Shown: positions 3,163 through 5,364 of the stretch, in pieces | How positions within the stretch are numbered: the first letter of the stretch is position 1 | How the letters are laid out: every line of letters starts with the position of its first letter | Assembly (NCBI GenBank): GCA_025966175.1 | Contig: JAOPVN010000199.1 | Location: forward strand, 1 to 5,364 | Direction: 5' to 3' | Length of the DNA: 5,364 bases | Origin: Modestobacter sp. | GTDB taxonomy: Bacteria > Actinomycetota > Actinomycetes > Mycobacteriales > Geodermatophilaceae | Notes under the pieces: generated by a model | What the model was told of the DNA's origin: nothing | What the model saw: the letters and a program-made list of their open reading frames with translations, nothing else | The model's database searches: none | Translations under genes and position numbers: made by a program

Positions 3163-5364
3163 ATGGGCCGGCACCTGCTGCTGGCCCTGGTCGCCGCAGC
3201 GGTCACCGGTCTCTCCGGCTTGATCCCCGGGACGCACAGCTGGCTGCTGCCCATCGGGCTGAACTTCGCCGTCATCACCGGGGTCGCCGTCCTGCTGGCC
3301 CGCTCGGCCCCCGTGACCGCGCACCCCTGCGCGTGGCGCTGGTACGCGGCCTCGGTGGCGATCGGCGGCGGCGGCGCCGCCCTGGCCGGCTTCCTCGTCC
3401 CCTGGGGACAGACCGCGCTGGGCAGCATCCCCGGTCAGCTGCTGGTCGTCCTCGCCATCGGGCAGATGCTCGACCGGCCCTCGCTGCGGGCCGCCCGCGC
3501 CCAGCTCGCGACGTCGCTGGTGCTCTTCGTCCTCGCCGACCTGCTGACCGTGCACACGATCTACCACCTGACCATCGCCAGCAGCGGCATGCTCTCGATG
3601 CAGGCGACGGTCACGCTCTTCGCGCTGCTGTTCAGCATCGCCCTCGGCACCGGCTTCTCGCTGCTGATGATGTCGGTCAGCCACTCCGCCCAGCGCCGCG
3701 TCGCCGGGCTGGTCTTCGCCGCCCAGTGCTGCGCCTCGGTGGCGGCCGCCCTGTCGGCGATCACCACCAGCCCGACGCCGATGCAGTACGCCGCCTGCGG
3801 GTTCAGCGTGTTCGGCCTGGGCCTGCTCGTCCTCGCCTGCCGCACCGACCGGTCCGGCCCCGAGTGTGGACGGCAGCTGCTGGGCCCCAGCGCCTCGGTG
3901 GTGGGCTCGCTGCTGCCGCACGGGACCGCCATGCTCGGCGGCTCGCTGCTGCTGATCAGCGTCCTGATCACCGGCACGCTGGCCATCTTCGGCGCCACCC
4001 TGGGTGTCCTGGGCCTGGGCGTCCTCTTCGTCCACCAGACCATCAGCTGGCGCACCCAGCAACGGCTCACCCGCGACCTGCGCCGCAGCGAGGCCTACTT
4101 CCGCACGCTGGTCCGCGGCAGCGCCGACCCGGTGCTGATCGTCGACGACCAGCTCCGCGTGGAGTGGGTCTCCCCCGCGATCACCGACCTGCTGGGACTC
4201 GACCCGCAGCACGCCGTCGGCCGGCCCATCGCCGACGCCGTCCACCCCGACGACGTCCCCGGGCTGATCGCGGCGCTCAACGCCACCCACGACGCCGACG
4301 AGACCAAGACCCGCACCGCTCGGGTCCGGCACGTCGACGGCCGCTGGCGGCTCATCCAGTCCCAGGTGCGCGACCTGCGCAGCGACCCCGACGTCGGCGC
4401 CCTCGTCCTCTACTGCCGCGACGTCACCGCCGCCGCGCCGCAACCGGCGGAGCCGGACCTCACCGCCTTCAGCACCATCGATCCGGCCACCGGCCTGCCC
4501 AACCGCTCGGCGCTCACCCAGCGTCTGGCGGCCGTCCTGCGCACGCCCGCGGTCCACGCCACCTCCCTGGTGGTGCTGGGGGTCGACGGGCTCCCGGACG
4601 GCGATGACGCCGACGTGCTCCGCGAGCTCACCACCCGGTTCAGCCGGGTGCTGCGGGGCGACGACTGGCTGGCCCGGGGCGGCGTCGCCGAGTTCGCCGT
4701 CGTCGTGGACGGCACGATCGCCGACGCCGAGGTGGTCGCGACCCGGCTGGTCGCCGCCGTCGAGTCGCTCATCACCACCGGTGGGACCACGGTCCGGCTC
4801 ATCGCCGCCGCCGGGGTCACCGCGCTCTCGGCCGACATCGACGCCGGTGAGGCGCTCCGCCGGGGCGACCTGGCCCTGCGCAGCGCCCGCGCCGCGGGAC
4901 CCGGCCGGGTCCGCCGGCACTCCGACGCCCTGCGCATCACCCAGGACCGCGAGGAGGCGCTGCGCACCGACCTCGAGGAGGCCCTGCACGCCGACCGCCT
5001 GCACCTGGTCTACCAACCGGTCGTCGACCTGGCGCTGCACCGCACGGTGTCGGTCGAGGCGCTGCTGCGCTGGCGCCACCCCACCTACGGCGACGTCTCG
5101 CCGGCGGAGTTCATCCCGCTGGCCGAGGAGTCCTCGCTGATCACCGAGATCGGCCGCTGGGTGCTGCTGCACGCCACCGCCACGATCGCCGCGCTGCCGC
5201 ACCCCGACCTCGGCGTGGCGGTCAACGTCTCGGCGCGGCACGTGCGCAGCGGCGAGCTGGTGGGCGACGTGCTGGCCGCGCTGGAGCGCAGCGGGCTGCC
5301 GGCGACCCGGCTCATCCTGGAGATCACCGAGTCAGTCCTGCTCGACGACGGGCACGTCACCGCC
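3163..5364 (+). CDS. Membrane PAS-GGDEF(degenerate)-EAL cyclic-di-GMP protein, partial
   Basis: 734 codons in one open frame with almost only G/C-ending codons, running off the right edge. Residues 4-292 contain about ten hydrophobic segments (roughly 4-21, 27-46, 57-80, 87-103, 116-137, 148-171, 181-200, 209-226, 257-276, 278-292). A PAS domain follows (about 309-415; SEAYFRTLV, DPVLIVDD, HVDGRWRLIQ). The GGDEF domain (about 437-590) starts with a good DPATGLPNR, but its signature is GVAEF (507-511) and the usual first metal Asp is Gly (LGVDGL), so cyclase activity is unlikely. The EAL domain begins near 601: YQP (617-619), EALLRW (632-637), VNVSA (687-691) and EITES (720-724) are intact; the DDFG and Lys motifs lie outside. 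I infer a membrane-tethered c-di-GMP phosphodiesterase or sensor. ATG 3163 has GGCGG 8 nt upstream; in-frame GTG at 3124 or 3088 would add 13 or 25 residues. Confidence 0.93.
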   Translation, partial: MGRHLLLALVAAAVTGLSGLIPGTHSWLLPIGLNFAVITGVAVLLARSAPVTAHPCAWRWYAASVAIGGGGAALAGFLVPWGQTALGSIPGQLLVVLAIGQMLDRPSLRAARAQLATSLVLFVLADLLTVHTIYHLTIASSGMLSMQATVTLFALLFSIALGTGFSLLMMSVSHSAQRRVAGLVFAAQCCASVAAALSAITTSPTPMQYAACGFSVFGLGLLVLACRTDRSGPECGRQLLGPSASVVGSLLPHGTAMLGGSLLLISVLITGTLAIFGATLGVLGLGVLFVHQTISWRTQQRLTRDLRRSEAYFRTLVRGSADPVLIVDDQLRVEWVSPAITDLLGLDPQHAVGRPIADAVHPDDVPGLIAALNATHDADETKTRTARVRHVDGRWRLIQSQVRDLRSDPDVGALVLYCRDVTAAAPQPAEPDLTAFSTIDPATGLPNRSALTQRLAAVLRTPAVHATSLVVLGVDGLPDGDDADVLRELTTRFSRVLRGDDWLARGGVAEFAVVVDGTIADAEVVATRLVAAVESLITTGGTTVRLIAAAGVTALSADIDAGEALRRGDLALRSARAAGPGRVRRHSDALRITQDREEALRTDLEEALHADRLHLVYQPVVDLALHRTVSVEALLRWRHPTYGDVSPAEFIPLAEESSLITEIGRWVLLHATATIAALPHPDLGVAVNVSARHVRSGELVGDVLAALERSGLPATRLILEITESVLLDDGHVTA

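Noticed and set aside
3033..4607. 524-codon plus-strand frame overlapping the cyclic-di-GMP gene
   Set aside because: Arg/Pro/Ala/His-rich low-complexity product, one frame off from the frame that carries PAS and EAL motifs; a high-GC shadow.
2626..5241. Long open frame on the minus strand (871 codons), Gly/Asp/Gln/Arg-rich
   Set aside because: It is antisense to the membrane PAS-GGDEF-EAL gene, has no domain-like sequence, and is open only because the G/C-ending codons of the real gene avoid stops in this frame.

Overview
The window is high-GC DNA with strongly G/C-ending codons, typical of an actinobacterium. Its most telling feature is at the left edge. A minus-strand gene for the catalytic subunit of a molybdenum/tungsten formate dehydrogenase (1-655, truncated by the window) has an in-frame UAG, not UGA, exactly where this family carries its active-site selenocysteine. 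A bacterial SECIS-type hairpin with a GGUCU loop starts 11 nt after that UAG. UAG-programmed selenocysteine is known from Geodermatophilus and Blastococcus (tRNA-Sec survey by Mukai and colleagues, 2016, recalled from memory). I therefore infer a member of the Geodermatophilaceae; there is no rRNA or other marker here to confirm it.

Layout. Minus strand, read right to left: a LysR-family regulator (1991-1086); 20 nt later a small gene region (1065-775) made of a 30-codon ORF, an in-frame UAG and a 65-codon zinc-ribbon-like part; then a 119-nt leader and the formate dehydrogenase gene. All three point the same way and are closely spaced, so they look like one transcription unit or regulon, with the LysR protein a plausible regulator of formate oxidation. 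The in-frame UAG in the small gene raises the possibility of a second UAG-encoded selenoprotein, but its SECIS candidate is weak.

From 2019 to 2750 there is no convincing gene. This stretch holds a 17-bp dyad (2071-2087) that could be an operator for the LysR gene, and a perfect 12-bp-stem hairpin (2157-2192) with no obvious partner gene. The LysR start region itself carries a 23-bp tandem duplication that creates a 10-codon upstream ORF overlapping the start codon.

Plus strand, right part: a small cysteine-rich zinc-ribbon-like protein (2751-3011), a hairpin that probably terminates it (3020-3038), then a large membrane-anchored cyclic-di-GMP protein (3163 to beyond the window end) with about ten transmembrane segments, a PAS domain, a degenerate GGDEF domain and an EAL domain whose visible motifs are intact. 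It probably acts as a phosphodiesterase or sensor and has no evident functional tie to the formate dehydrogenase block.
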